Positions 8,448 through 17,419 of a stretch of DNA of 64,000 nt are shown here, piece after piece. This DNA comes from Pseudomonadota bacterium (GTDB lineage Bacteria > Pseudomonadota > Gammaproteobacteria > Steroidobacterales > Steroidobacteraceae), in assembly GCA_963204835.1 (NCBI GenBank), contig CAUJHJ010000048.1, forward strand, positions 27,299 through 91,298, written 5' to 3'. The number at the start of each line of letters is the position of its first letter. Position 1 is the first letter of the stretch. Made by a program: the position numbers and the translations under genes. The notes beneath the pieces were generated by a model, which worked only from the letters and a program-made list of their open reading frames with translations, did not search any database and was not told the origin of the DNA.

Positions 8448-9047
8448 TCAGATCGGACGCGGCTTGCCGAGCGGGCTCGGCAGGGCGGCCGTGCGCAGGG
8501 ACGACCAGCCGGCGTGGTAATGCGCCAGCGCCGACTCGAACAGGCTGCGGTCCGCAGGCGGGAAGTCCGCGCGCAGGCCATCGACCGGCACCGTCCACTT
8601 GGGCAGGCCCTTCGGGAAGCGCGCCCGGCGGGTGAACACGATGCGTCCTTCGACGGGTGCCTCGCCAACGATCGCCTTGACCGCCGCTATGCGGTCGTAC
8701 AGCGCGCCCTGCGGGTTCGCGAAAGTGTGGCGCGCGGCTCCGTTCATGACGGTCCAGTCCGTCATCTGGTCGCCGCCGAAGATGTTGCCGGCCACGTCGC
8801 GCAGGTCGACGACCAGCACGCCGCGCGCGGTCAGCACGAGGAAGTCGACGTGATAAGTGCCACCACTGCCATCCGGCACGAGCACGTCCTCGAGGTGCTC
8901 GAAGCCGGTCGAGACGATCGCCTGCACGAGGCGACGCCGCGCGCGACGCAGCCGCCACCAGCGCCAGCCCCAGGACACGCCGAGGCCGAGCACGACGCCG
9001 CCCAGCACGAGGCCCACGAGGATCGGTGTCGCCGGCAGGTGATTCAT
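8448..9047 (-). CDS. NERD domain membrane protein
   Basis: A 199-residue protein with one N-terminal membrane helix (about residues 7-27), a basic stretch (WRWWRLRRARRRLV), and a nuclease-related domain. The NERD core is seen as LEDVLVPDGSGGTYHVDFLVLTARGVLVVDLRDVAG, with the Asp of HVDFLV and the beta-strand pattern of PD-(D/E)XK folds; the downstream GRIVFT strand also fits. Its ATG overlaps the thrC stop codon by 4 nt, so it is the last gene of the thr operon. A nuclease role is inferred from the fold only. Confidence 0.83.
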   Translation of the reverse strand: MNHLPATPILVGLVLGGVVLGLGVSWGWRWWRLRRARRRLVQAIVSTGFEHLEDVLVPDGSGGTYHVDFLVLTARGVLVVDLRDVAGNIFGGDQMTDWTVMNGAARHTFANPQGALYDRIAAVKAIVGEAPVEGRIVFTRRARFPKGLPKWTVPVDGLRADFPPADRSLFESALAHYHAGWSSLRTAALPSPLGKPRPI

Positions 9048-10366
9048 GGCTGCACCCGGGCGGCGGGAATCGCGCCGAGCAGCGCGCCACGCAACGCTTC
9101 GAGCTGCGGCGCGAGGTCCTCCTTCGCGACGGGCAACTCGTAGAGTCGCGCGAGCGAATCGGGCGTCGGCACGGCACGGCCGATCAGGGGCTCGACGATC
9201 TCGCGGAACTTGGCCGGATGCGCGGTCGCGGCGATCACCCAGGCGGCCGAGCGCCTGCGCGCCTCGGGCATGCGCGCCATGACCTCGGCCGCGATCGCCG
9301 TGTGCGGGCACCAGATCCTGCCGTAGGCGGCGTAGTCGGCGGCGATGCGCTCGCGAATAGCGGCATCGTCCACGACCTCCGCCGTGACGGCGGACTGCAG
9401 CGCAGGCAGCCCGGGATACAGCGCTCGCAGTCTTTCCATATTGCTCGGATCGCCGACGTCCATGGCAGAGGCAAGCGTAGCGATACTCCGCCGCGGCTGC
9501 CACGGCAGGCCGGACAGGAAATCCGGGACCGTGCGATTCGCGTTGTGCGCGAGGACGATTTCGCCAATCGGCAGGCCGACATGGCGCGCCCAGACGCAGG
9601 CGAGCGCATTGCCGAGGTTGCCGCTCGGGATCACGAACGACGCGGGGCGCCCCTCGCGGCGCCAAACGGCGAGCGCCGTCGCCGCGTGATAGGCAGCCTG
9701 TGGCAGCAGGCGCCCGAGGTTGATGCTGTTCGCGGACGACAGGTCACGCGTCGCGCGCAGCGCGGGGTCCATGAATGCGGCCTTCACGAGGCGCTGGCAG
9801 TCGTCGAAGCTGCCGCGCACGGCGAAGGAACGCACGTTGTCGCCCCAGCACGTGAGCTGCTGTTCCTGTGCGGGCGAGACAAGTCCCCGTGGATACAGCA
9901 CCGCCACGCGGATCCCCGGCCGGCGATGAAACGCCGCGGCCACGGCGCCGCCTGTGTCGCCCGAGGTGGCGACGAGGATTTCGAGCGGCTTCGCTGCCGT
10001 CGCGCGCAGGCGCGTGAGCGAGGCCGCCAGGAAACGCGCGCCGAAGTCCTTGAACGCCGCGGTGGGGCCGTGGAAAAGCTCGAGCACCGAGTACCCTGCC
10101 CCGTCAACCGCCACCAGCGGCGCCGGGAAATTGCAGGCATCGGCAGTGATCTCGGCCATCGCGGGTGCGAGGATGTCGCCCGCCGCGAACGGCGCGATGA
10201 GCTGCCGGGCGACCTGCGCGAGCGTGGCGCCCGGCGGAAAGTCCGCCGGCTCGAAGCGTGGCCATCCCGCCGGAATGTAGAGCCCGCCATCGGGAGCGAG
10301 GCCGGCTAGCAGCGCCTGGGAGAACGATGCGGCGGGGCTTTCGCCCCTGGTACTGTGGTATTGCAT
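9044..10366 (-). CDS. thrC: Threonine synthase
   Basis: A 440-residue PLP enzyme converting O-phosphohomoserine to threonine. It starts MQYHSTRGE, the typical N-terminus. The PLP lysine is in TAAFKDFGARFLA and the phosphate-binding loop in SGDTGGAVAAAF. SANSINLGRLLPQ, IPSGNLGNALA and AATAHPAKF are also conserved. ATG 10366 is chosen over a longer reading frame that would run back into thrB. It lies 5 bp after thrB and overlaps the NERD gene by 4 nt. Confidence 0.97.
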   Translation of the reverse strand: MQYHSTRGESPAASFSQALLAGLAPDGGLYIPAGWPRFEPADFPPGATLAQVARQLIAPFAAGDILAPAMAEITADACNFPAPLVAVDGAGYSVLELFHGPTAAFKDFGARFLAASLTRLRATAAKPLEILVATSGDTGGAVAAAFHRRPGIRVAVLYPRGLVSPAQEQQLTCWGDNVRSFAVRGSFDDCQRLVKAAFMDPALRATRDLSSANSINLGRLLPQAAYHAATALAVWRREGRPASFVIPSGNLGNALACVWARHVGLPIGEIVLAHNANRTVPDFLSGLPWQPRRSIATLASAMDVGDPSNMERLRALYPGLPALQSAVTAEVVDDAAIRERIAADYAAYGRIWCPHTAIAAEVMARMPEARRRSAAWVIAATAHPAKFREIVEPLIGRAVPTPDSLARLYELPVAKEDLAPQLEALRGALLGAIPAARVQP

Positions 10367-10371
10367 GGGTA

Positions 10372-11307
10372 TCAGGCGGCTTCGACGAAGGCACCGCGAG
10401 TGCCGATGTCCACGACCCAGGGGTCCGTGCCGATTTCGCGCGCGGCAAAGGCCGCGACCATCGCGTCGCGCACGGCTGCGGCGCTGTCGGCCCTGCTCCA
10501 CGCGAACATCGTCGGGCCGGCGCCCGAAATCGAACAGCCGAGCGCACCCGCGGCCATCGCTGCCGCCCGCACGGCAGCGAAACCCGGGATCAGCGCCTGT
10601 CGCTGCGGCTCGATGACCACGTCCTCGAAGGAAGCGCGCAACAGGTCGAGGTCGCCGGTGTAGCAGCCGGATATGAAGCCGGCGAGGTTCGCGGTCTGCC
10701 AGACGAAGTCGGAGAGCGGCACGCTCTTGCTCAGGATGGCCCGCGCCTCGCGCGTGCCGAGGAACATGTGGGGATGCACGATCACCGCGCGCACATCCGC
10801 CGGCACCGGGATCTGCTTGACGCGCGGATGGTCTATGCCCACGGTCAGCACGAGGCCCCCGTAGAGCGAGGGCGCGATATTGTCGACATGCATCGACCCG
10901 CTGGCGACCGCCTCGCCCTGCATCGCGAATTTCAGCAACTCGAGGCGCGGCAGCGGCGTGTCGAGCAGCGCGTTCGCGGCCACCACCGCCCCTACCGCCG
11001 AAGCCGCCGAGCCGCCGAGGCCCGATCCGAGGGGAATGCCCTTCTCGATGCTCATCTCGATGCCGAACCCCGGCGCCAGCGCCTCGTGCATCGCAAGCAG
11101 CGCCCGGCCCGCGGTATTGCGCGCAGCCTCGAGAGGCAGGTCGGCGGCAACCCCTGTGATCGCCTTGATCGTCACGCCCGGGCTGGCCGTGCGGCGCACG
11201 GTGACGCGATCGCCGATCGCATCGACACTGAAGCCGAGGATGTCGAATCCGATCGCGACATTGCCGACCGACGCGGGCGCGAAGGCTGTCGCCTGCTCGA
11301 GGCTCAC
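10372..11307 (-). CDS. thrB: Homoserine kinase (GHMP family)
   Basis: A 311-residue GHMP kinase that phosphorylates homoserine. The ATP loop is IPLGSGLGGSAASAVGAV. Other family blocks are ATAFAPASVGNVAIGFDILG at the N-terminus, VASGSMHVDNIAPSLYGG, and the C-terminal GCSISGAGPTMFAW. The start is a GTG at 11307 in a GTGA overlap with the thrA stop, so translation is probably coupled. Confidence 0.96.
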   Translation of the reverse strand: MSLEQATAFAPASVGNVAIGFDILGFSVDAIGDRVTVRRTASPGVTIKAITGVAADLPLEAARNTAGRALLAMHEALAPGFGIEMSIEKGIPLGSGLGGSAASAVGAVVAANALLDTPLPRLELLKFAMQGEAVASGSMHVDNIAPSLYGGLVLTVGIDHPRVKQIPVPADVRAVIVHPHMFLGTREARAILSKSVPLSDFVWQTANLAGFISGCYTGDLDLLRASFEDVVIEPQRQALIPGFAAVRAAAMAAGALGCSISGAGPTMFAWSRADSAAAVRDAMVAAFAAREIGTDPWVVDIGTRGAFVEAA

Positions 11308-13790
11308 AAGTGCGCTCCGAGGTAGGCGCACAGGCGCAGCAGGTCGGCGAACACGCCGCCTGCGGTCACCTCGGGACCGGCGCCCGGGCCCTGCACGATG
11401 AGCGGATTGGCGCTGTAGCGCGCGGTGGCGAAGCGCACGATGTTGTCGGTGAGCGCGATGTTGGCGAAGGCGTGCCGGCCCTCGACCTCGACGACGCCCA
11501 CGGTTGCCTCGCCCGCGGCCGTGATGCGGCCGACGTAGCGCAGCACCCGGCCGCGCGCCTTGGCAGCCGCGAAGCGCGCCTGCCACGCCGCATCCGAAGC
11601 AGGCAGTTGCCGCAGGAAGTCCTCGATAGAGCCGGCCTCGAGCCCGGCGGGCACGAGGCTTTCGACCTTCACGTCCCGCATCTCGAGCGACAAACCCATC
11701 TCGCGGCCTAGGATGATCAGCTTGCGCGCGACATCGGTGCCCGACAGGTCGTCGCGCGGATCGGGCTCGGTGTAGCCGCGCTGCTTCGCGTCGGCGACGA
11801 TCTGCGAGAACGGCACGCTGCCGTCGTAGACATTGAAGAGGTAGGCGAGCGTGCCCGAGAAGATGCCCTCGATGCTGCGCACCTCGTCACCGGTGTCGCG
11901 CAGGTCGCGCAACGTCTGCACGACCGGCAGGCCTGCGCCGACAGTGGTTTCGTAAAGATAGTGCGCACCGGTGGTGCGCCGCACCTGCTGCAGTTCACGG
12001 TAGTAGGCGAGGTCGCCGCTGTTGGCCTTCTTGTTCGGCGTGACGATGTGGATGCCCGCGGCGAGCCAGTCGCGATAGCGCGCCGCCACCTCGGGGCTCG
12101 CACTGCAGTCGATGATCACGGAATGCGGCAGGTAATCGACGTGCACGTGCTCGACGAAGCGGTCGAGGTCCGCGGGCGCGGCGCCGGCCTGCAGCGCCGT
12201 GCGCCACTCGCCGAGCGGCAGGCCCGCCTCCGACAGCGTCATCGACTTCGACGCGAGGATGCCGCGGATGCGCAGGTCGAGCTTCAGCTCGCGCAGGCGC
12301 CCGACCTGGGCGGCTAGCTGGTCGAGGAACACGCGTCCCACGGTGCCCGGGCCGATCACCCCGATCGACAGGGTATGCGGCGAGAGGTAGAAGCCCGCGT
12401 GCACGGCGCGCAGCGCGCGCGTCGCGTCCTTGCCGTCCACCACGACGGAGATGTTGCGCTCCGAGGCGCCCTGCGCGATCGCGCGCACGTTGACGCCGCT
12501 CGCGCCGAGCGCGTTGAAGACCTTGGCCGACACGCCGGGCATGCCCGCCATGCCGTCGCCCACCACCGCGAGGATGGCGAGATCGCGGTCGACGTCGACG
12601 CTCTGGATCTGGCCGTCGGCGAGCTCGCGCGCGAAGGCCTCGCGCACCGCCTGCACCGCCCGCCCGGCCTGCGCGCCCGGCACGGCGCAGCAGATCGAGT
12701 GCTCGGAACTGCCCTGCGAAATCACGATGACCGAAATGTCCGCTTCGCGCAGCGCGCCGAACAGCCGGTGCGCGGTGCCCGGCACGCCGATCATGCCCGC
12801 GCCCTCGACGTTCACGAGCGCGACCTGCTCGATGCTGGTGATGCCCTTGACCGGCATGCCCGACTGCGGCTGCGCGCAGATGAGCGTCCCGGGCTTCTCC
12901 GGGGCGAAGGTATTGCGGATCCAGATCGGGATGCCGCGGCCGACGGCCGGCGCCATGGTCTGCGGATGGATCACTTTCGCACCGAAATACGCGAGCTCCA
13001 TCGCCTCGCTGTAGGACAGCGAGTCGATCACGCGCGCGTCGGGCACGCGCCGCGGATCGGCCGACAGCACGCCGTCGACATCCGTCCAGATCACGATCTC
13101 GGCCGCATCCAGCAGGGAGCCGAAGATCGACGCCGAGAAATCGCTGCCGTTGCGGCCGAGCGTGGTCTGCACCCCCCGCCCGTCGGAAGCGATGAACCCC
13201 GTGACAACGAGCGTGTGCCGACCGGCGGCCGACGCGGCAGGGGAGAGCTTCTCCTTCGAGGCGGCCCACTGCACCGCTGGCCCGAGCGCACCCCACTCCA
13301 CGACCAGCACCCCGCGTGCATCGACCCAGTCGATGGCGCCGCGGCGCAAGCCGCGATGGACGAGATAGTCGCGGAACAGGCGCGTCGACCACAGCTCGCC
13401 GAAGCCGACGATGGCGTCGCGCACGGCTCCGGCCGCCGAGCGGGTGAGGCGCACGGTATTGAGGATGCCCTCGAGGTCGTGGCAATCGCGATCGAATGCG
13501 GCGAGCCAGAGCTTCGCGCCCCTGGCGTCGAGCACGGACTCCGCGATGGCCGCGTGGCGGGTGCGCAGCGCGTCGAGCTCATGGCGCACGCCGTCCTGCT
13601 GCTGCTCCGCAAGCTGCACGAGCCGATAAAGCGCGTCGGTCACGCCGCGGCAGGCCGACAGCACCACGGCGAGCCTTTCGTCGGGGGCAGCTTCGATGAT
13701 CTTTGCCACGCGCTCGAAACACGCGGCATCGGCGACACTCGAGCCGCCGAACTTGTGGACGCGCCAGGCGGCCCGATCGGAACCGGTCAT
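11304..13790 (-). CDS. thrA: Bifunctional aspartokinase / homoserine dehydrogenase
   Basis: An 828-residue fusion catalysing the first and third steps of the threonine/methionine branch from aspartate. The aspartokinase domain (about 1-300) opens with WRVHKFGGSSVADA and has RNGSDFSASI and DVDGVLSADPR. Two ACT-type regulatory segments follow (about 310-460), with MPGVSAKVFNALG. The homoserine dehydrogenase domain (about 470-828) shows the NAD loop SIGVIGPGTVGRVF, NKKANSGDLAYY and the GIFSGTLAYLFN block. ATG 13790 is chosen, with AGAG upstream; the longer frame would need a TTG. Feedback inhibition by threonine is typical of the family. No leader-peptide attenuator fits in the 56-bp gap to xdhC. 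Confidence 0.97.
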   Translation of the reverse strand: MTGSDRAAWRVHKFGGSSVADAACFERVAKIIEAAPDERLAVVLSACRGVTDALYRLVQLAEQQQDGVRHELDALRTRHAAIAESVLDARGAKLWLAAFDRDCHDLEGILNTVRLTRSAAGAVRDAIVGFGELWSTRLFRDYLVHRGLRRGAIDWVDARGVLVVEWGALGPAVQWAASKEKLSPAASAAGRHTLVVTGFIASDGRGVQTTLGRNGSDFSASIFGSLLDAAEIVIWTDVDGVLSADPRRVPDARVIDSLSYSEAMELAYFGAKVIHPQTMAPAVGRGIPIWIRNTFAPEKPGTLICAQPQSGMPVKGITSIEQVALVNVEGAGMIGVPGTAHRLFGALREADISVIVISQGSSEHSICCAVPGAQAGRAVQAVREAFARELADGQIQSVDVDRDLAILAVVGDGMAGMPGVSAKVFNALGASGVNVRAIAQGASERNISVVVDGKDATRALRAVHAGFYLSPHTLSIGVIGPGTVGRVFLDQLAAQVGRLRELKLDLRIRGILASKSMTLSEAGLPLGEWRTALQAGAAPADLDRFVEHVHVDYLPHSVIIDCSASPEVAARYRDWLAAGIHIVTPNKKANSGDLAYYRELQQVRRTTGAHYLYETTVGAGLPVVQTLRDLRDTGDEVRSIEGIFSGTLAYLFNVYDGSVPFSQIVADAKQRGYTEPDPRDDLSGTDVARKLIILGREMGLSLEMRDVKVESLVPAGLEAGSIEDFLRQLPASDAAWQARFAAAKARGRVLRYVGRITAAGEATVGVVEVEGRHAFANIALTDNIVRFATARYSANPLIVQGPGAGPEVTAGGVFADLLRLCAYLGAHL

Positions 13791-13846
13791 TGCAACTCTC
13801 TGAATGGGGGGCAAAAACCTTGGAAGCCTAGCATAATGAAGCGCAG

Positions 13847-14830
13847 GTGGACCACGAACTGCATTTGCTCCTGCCCTTCTACGCCGACTCGCGCGCCGCA
13901 GGAGAACCCGTGGCGCTCGCGGTCGTGTTGCGCACGGCCGGCTCCACCTATCGCAAGCCGGGCGCCTGCATGCTGATCGCGCGCGACGGCCGCTTTGCCG
14001 GCCTGCTGTCCGGCGGCTGCCTCGAGGGTGACCTGCGCGACCACGCCGCGCGCGTCATCGACTCCGGCGGCAGCACGCTCGTCCGCTACGACATGCGCGG
14101 CCCCGACGACTTGCTTTGGGGTCTCGGCAGCGGCTGCGAAGGCGCGATGGACATCCTTCTCGCGCGCGTCGGTCCGGCGGAAGGCTGGCAACCGCTCGAG
14201 GCACTCGCCACGGCCCACGCCCGCGAGGAGAGTTTTGCTTTCGGGCTCGAGCTGCCGCGTGGCACGGATGCCGCGGCGGGCACGCAAGTCGTGCTCGATC
14301 CACGCGACGATCCTGGCTTGTTCGTGGTCCGCATCGCCCCCCCTCCCCATGTGCTGCTGCTCGGGGGTGGGCCGGATGCACTGCCCGTCGCGGAACTCGC
14401 CCGCTTCCTCGGCTGGCGCCTCTCGGTGGCCGACCATCGGTCCGCCTATTGCGCGCCCGGGCGCTTTCCCGGATCCACCCGGGTGATTGCCTGTCGTGCG
14501 GACGAACTCGCGCGGCACTGCGACCTCTCGCGCGTCGATGCCGCGGTCGTCATGAGCCATCACATGGACAGCGACCGGGCGTACCTCGCTGCGCTCGCCG
14601 CTTGTGCCGTGCCGTACGTCGGCCTGCTCGGACCGCAGCCGCGGCGCGAGCGCCTGCTCGCCGAACTCGGCGAACTCGCCGCACCCCTGCACTCGCGCCT
14701 GCGCGCACCCATCGGCCTTGATATCGGGGCGCAATCACCCCGCACGATTGCGCTCGCTATCGCCGCCGAGATCCAGGCGACGCTAGCGGGTCGGGATGGT
14801 CGTTTGTTTACTAGTATTATCAATAAATAA
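13847..14830 (+). CDS. xdhC: XdhC/CoxI family molybdenum-enzyme maturation factor
   Basis: A 327-residue XdhC-type protein. The N-terminal XdhC domain contains AVVLRTAGSTYRKPGACMLI, LSGGCLEGDL and GLGSGCEGAMDILL. The C-terminal domain is Rossmann-like (VLLLGGGPDALPVAELARFLGW) and ends in the conserved VVMSHHMDSDRAYL and YVGLLGPQPRRERLL. Family members bind and insert sulfurated molybdenum cofactor into xanthine-dehydrogenase-like hydroxylases. It starts with GTG 13847. A cognate nucleotidyltransferase lies four genes downstream, but no molybdenum hydroxylase is present in the window. The last codons are unusually AT-rich. Confidence 0.92.
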   Translation: MDHELHLLLPFYADSRAAGEPVALAVVLRTAGSTYRKPGACMLIARDGRFAGLLSGGCLEGDLRDHAARVIDSGGSTLVRYDMRGPDDLLWGLGSGCEGAMDILLARVGPAEGWQPLEALATAHAREESFAFGLELPRGTDAAAGTQVVLDPRDDPGLFVVRIAPPPHVLLLGGGPDALPVAELARFLGWRLSVADHRSAYCAPGRFPGSTRVIACRADELARHCDLSRVDAAVVMSHHMDSDRAYLAALAACAVPYVGLLGPQPRRERLLAELGELAAPLHSRLRAPIGLDIGAQSPRTIALAIAAEIQATLAGRDGRLFTSIINK

Positions 14831-14842
14831 CGATAATTACCT

Positions 14843-16138
14843 ATGAAGACTTCTATGCACGCATGGTACGTGGTCGTCGTGCTCATGCTCGCCAATACAG
14901 TGTCCTTCATCGACCGGCTGATACTTTCGCTGCTCGTGACACCGATCAAGATGGAACTGCAGCTCAGCGACACGCAGGTGAGCCTCCTGCAGGGCCTCGC
15001 GTTCGCCCTCTTCTACTGCGTGGCGGGCCTCGCCCTCGGCCGCCTCGCCGATCGCACGAGCCGCAAGTGGATCGTGACCGCGGGCATCGCGACCTGGTGC
15101 GTCATGACTACGCTGTCGGGCACCGCGCGCCACTACTGGCAGTTGTTCCTTTATCGTTTCGGCGTCGGCATCGGCGAAGGCACGCTGTCCCCTTCCGCCT
15201 ACTCGCTGATCGCGTCGTATTTTCCGCGCGAGCGCTTGTCGCTCGCGATCGGCGTCTACAGCCTCGGCATCACCGCAGGCATCGGGCTTGCGTATCTCGG
15301 CGGCGGCGCCGCGATCCATTGGGTGGCGACGCAGGGCGCGATCGTGCTGCCCGGCCTGCCGGCCCTAGAGGGCTGGCGGCTCGTGTTCGCGCTCGTCGGC
15401 CTGCTGGGCCTGCCCGTCGCGGTGCTCATGCTGTTCGTGCGCGAGCCGCCGCGCCCACCGGGCGAACGCAAGGCCAACGTGCGCGAAGTCCTCGCGCACT
15501 ATCGCCGCGAGGCCGGGCGCTACACCTGCGTGATGTTCGGTTACGGCGCCACTTCGATCACGATCTACGCCGTGATGACCTGGACGCCCACGTTCTACCT
15601 GCGCCACTACGGCGCAACCATCACGCAGGCCGCGACGATCCTCGGCGTCATGGCCCTCGCAGGGGGGCTCTCCGGCACCTGGCTCGGCGGCCTGCTGGCG
15701 GACCGGCTCGAACAGCGCGGCGATCCCCTCGCGAAGTTGCGCGTGCTCTACTGGGGCGCGATGGGCCTCTTGCTGCCGGCCGTGCTCGCGCCGTTCATGC
15801 CGACCTTGACGGGATCGGCCCTGGTGCTCGCGCTGACCTTCTTTTTCGGTGCCGCCTGCACCGGGCCGGCCGGCGCCTTCGTGCAGTCGATCACGCCGCC
15901 TTCGATGCGCGCGCAGTTCGGCGCCATCTACCTCCTCGCATTGACCCTCGTCGGGGCCACGTTCGGACCGCTGCTGACCGCCCTGTTCACCGATTACGTA
16001 TTCCGGGACGAAGCCCTGCTCGGTTACTCGCTGTCGGCGGTGGGCCTCGTGGGCAACGGCCTTGCGCTGTGGCTCCTGCGACGGGCCTACCGCGCCGGCG
16101 CGACCGCCTTGCAGACAGCGCGGCAGGCCCCGACCTGA
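14843..16138 (+). CDS. Major facilitator superfamily transporter
   Basis: A 431-residue, 12-helix MFS permease. The N-terminal half has ANTVSFIDRLILSLL, characteristic of Spinster-like/anion-symporter MFS proteins, and the loop 2-3 motif LGRLADRTSRK (usual GxLaDrxGrk). The second half repeats it as LGGLLADRLEQRG. It starts 12 bp after xdhC and is followed 57 bp later by a Rieske oxygenase gene, so import of an aromatic or other organic acid is plausible but inferred. The start region is AT-rich and ATG 14843 is used. Confidence 0.92.
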   Translation: MKTSMHAWYVVVVLMLANTVSFIDRLILSLLVTPIKMELQLSDTQVSLLQGLAFALFYCVAGLALGRLADRTSRKWIVTAGIATWCVMTTLSGTARHYWQLFLYRFGVGIGEGTLSPSAYSLIASYFPRERLSLAIGVYSLGITAGIGLAYLGGGAAIHWVATQGAIVLPGLPALEGWRLVFALVGLLGLPVAVLMLFVREPPRPPGERKANVREVLAHYRREAGRYTCVMFGYGATSITIYAVMTWTPTFYLRHYGATITQAATILGVMALAGGLSGTWLGGLLADRLEQRGDPLAKLRVLYWGAMGLLLPAVLAPFMPTLTGSALVLALTFFFGAACTGPAGAFVQSITPPSMRAQFGAIYLLALTLVGATFGPLLTALFTDYVFRDEALLGYSLSAVGLVGNGLALWLLRRAYRAGATALQTARQAPT

Positions 16139-16195
16139 CAATTCTTTGCACCGGGCCGCATACTCTGCGGCAGGCGGGTTTGCTAAGGTTTCGCC

Positions 16196-17377
16196 ATGTT
16201 CATCAACTTCTGGTATCCCGTCATCCGCTCGGCTGAGCTCGGCACGACGCCACAGCGAGTGCGCATTCTTTCGCACAACTTCGTCGTGTTCCGCGACGCA
16301 CAGGGCAAGCCCGCCGTGCTCTCGGACACCTGCGTGCACCGCGGCGGCTCGCTGTCGGGCGGCAAGTGCAAGGATGACGGCACGGTGCAGTGCCCCTACC
16401 ACGGCTGGCGCTTCAACCGCGACGGCCAGTGCACCCGCATCCCCTCGCTCGGCATCAATGCGAAGATCCCGACGCGCGCACGCGTGGACGCCTATCCGGT
16501 CGAGGAGCGCTACGGCATCGTGCACGCCTTCCTCGGCGACCTGCCCGAGGCCGAACGGCCGCCGATCATGCCGATCTTCGAGGCCGACGACCCGAACTGG
16601 CGCTCGCATTCGATCTCGTTCGAAGTGCCTTATCACTACGAACGATCGATAGAGAACGGCCTCGACCCCGCGCACAACGAGTACGTGCATACGACCCACG
16701 GCCACCAGGGCGAGCGCGAGAGCGAGTACAAGGTCAACGAGCTCGAGCCCTCGCAGGACAACCCCTGGGGCTACGGCTTCATGCACACCTACGACGCGCC
16801 ACCGCTGCGCAACGGCGTGTTGCGCTTCTCGCGCAGGAAGGGCGGCAAGATGCAGGCAGGCTCGGGTACCTACGGCCCGAACCAGATGTGGACCCACATC
16901 AACATTTCGCCGACCAAGTCGATGCGCCAGTACCTGTTCGAAGCGCCGATCGACGAGCGCCATACGCGCGTGTTCCTGGTGACCTACCGGAACATCGTCT
17001 TCTTCAAGGGCGGCCTGCTCTCGAAACTCAACAACTGGCTGGACAGGAAGGTCACCGTCCGCAACCTGTTCGTCGCGAGCCAGGACATCACCGTGGTCAA
17101 GCAGCTGCAGCCGGTACTGACCCCGCCCTCGACCGCGCGCGAGTTGATGATGCCGGCCGACAGGATCATCGCGCAGTATCGCGAGAAGCTCGACGAATTC
17201 GAGGTCAAGGGCTGGCGCATCGACATGGAGCGCATCAAGCGGGATTACGAGCGCGGCAACGTGATCTACGCGATCCCGTCCCCGGCGCGCCGCGAGTCGA
17301 AGGGCTGGGTGCTGGAGTCGATCCCGCTCGTGGCCGCTGCCGATCCCGGCAAGGTCGCGCACCTCGTCACGGGCTGA
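16196..17377 (+). CDS. Rieske non-heme iron oxygenase, catalytic subunit
   Basis: A 393-residue oxygenase of the aromatic-ring-hydroxylating/PaO-VanA group. The Rieske 2Fe-2S ligands are C46 and H48 (CVHRGG) and C66 and H69 (CPYHGW). The mononuclear iron site is in ENGLDPAHNEYVHTTHG, with D157 probably bridging and H160/H165 as ligands. Length and single-subunit layout fit O-demethylases and carnitine/sterol-type monooxygenases as well as ring hydroxylases, so no substrate is assigned. No ferredoxin or reductase gene is adjacent. A 31-nt perfect inverted repeat starts 12 bp after its stop. Confidence 0.93.
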   Translation: MFINFWYPVIRSAELGTTPQRVRILSHNFVVFRDAQGKPAVLSDTCVHRGGSLSGGKCKDDGTVQCPYHGWRFNRDGQCTRIPSLGINAKIPTRARVDAYPVEERYGIVHAFLGDLPEAERPPIMPIFEADDPNWRSHSISFEVPYHYERSIENGLDPAHNEYVHTTHGHQGERESEYKVNELEPSQDNPWGYGFMHTYDAPPLRNGVLRFSRRKGGKMQAGSGTYGPNQMWTHINISPTKSMRQYLFEAPIDERHTRVFLVTYRNIVFFKGGLLSKLNNWLDRKVTVRNLFVASQDITVVKQLQPVLTPPSTARELMMPADRIIAQYREKLDEFEVKGWRIDMERIKRDYERGNVIYAIPSPARRESKGWVLESIPLVAAADPGKVAHLVTG

Positions 17378-17388
17378 GCCTGCACACC

Positions 17389-17419
17389 CCATGGTCGCAC
17401 TGCTACAGTGCGACCATGG
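17389..17419. repeat. Perfect 31-nt inverted repeat over a start codon
   Basis: Two 14-nt arms, CCATGGTCGCACTG (17389-17402) and CAGTGCGACCATGG (17406-17419), are exact reverse complements around a 3-nt loop CTA. The ATG of the next gene (17416-17418) lies inside the right arm. It could be an RNA hairpin hiding the start codon, an operator for a dimeric protein, or the 3' hairpin of the Rieske transcript; no T-tract follows, which argues against a simple intrinsic terminator. Confidence 0.75.

Noticed and set aside
13791..13846. A threonine attenuator or leader peptide before thrA
   Set aside because: The 56-bp gap to the divergent xdhC is too short and contains no Thr/Ile-rich leader or hairpin with T-run.
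12375..13976. A 533-codon plus-strand open frame opposite thrA running into xdhC
   Set aside because: Composition of an antisense shadow; the thrA and xdhC frames explain the same DNA with recognisable motifs.
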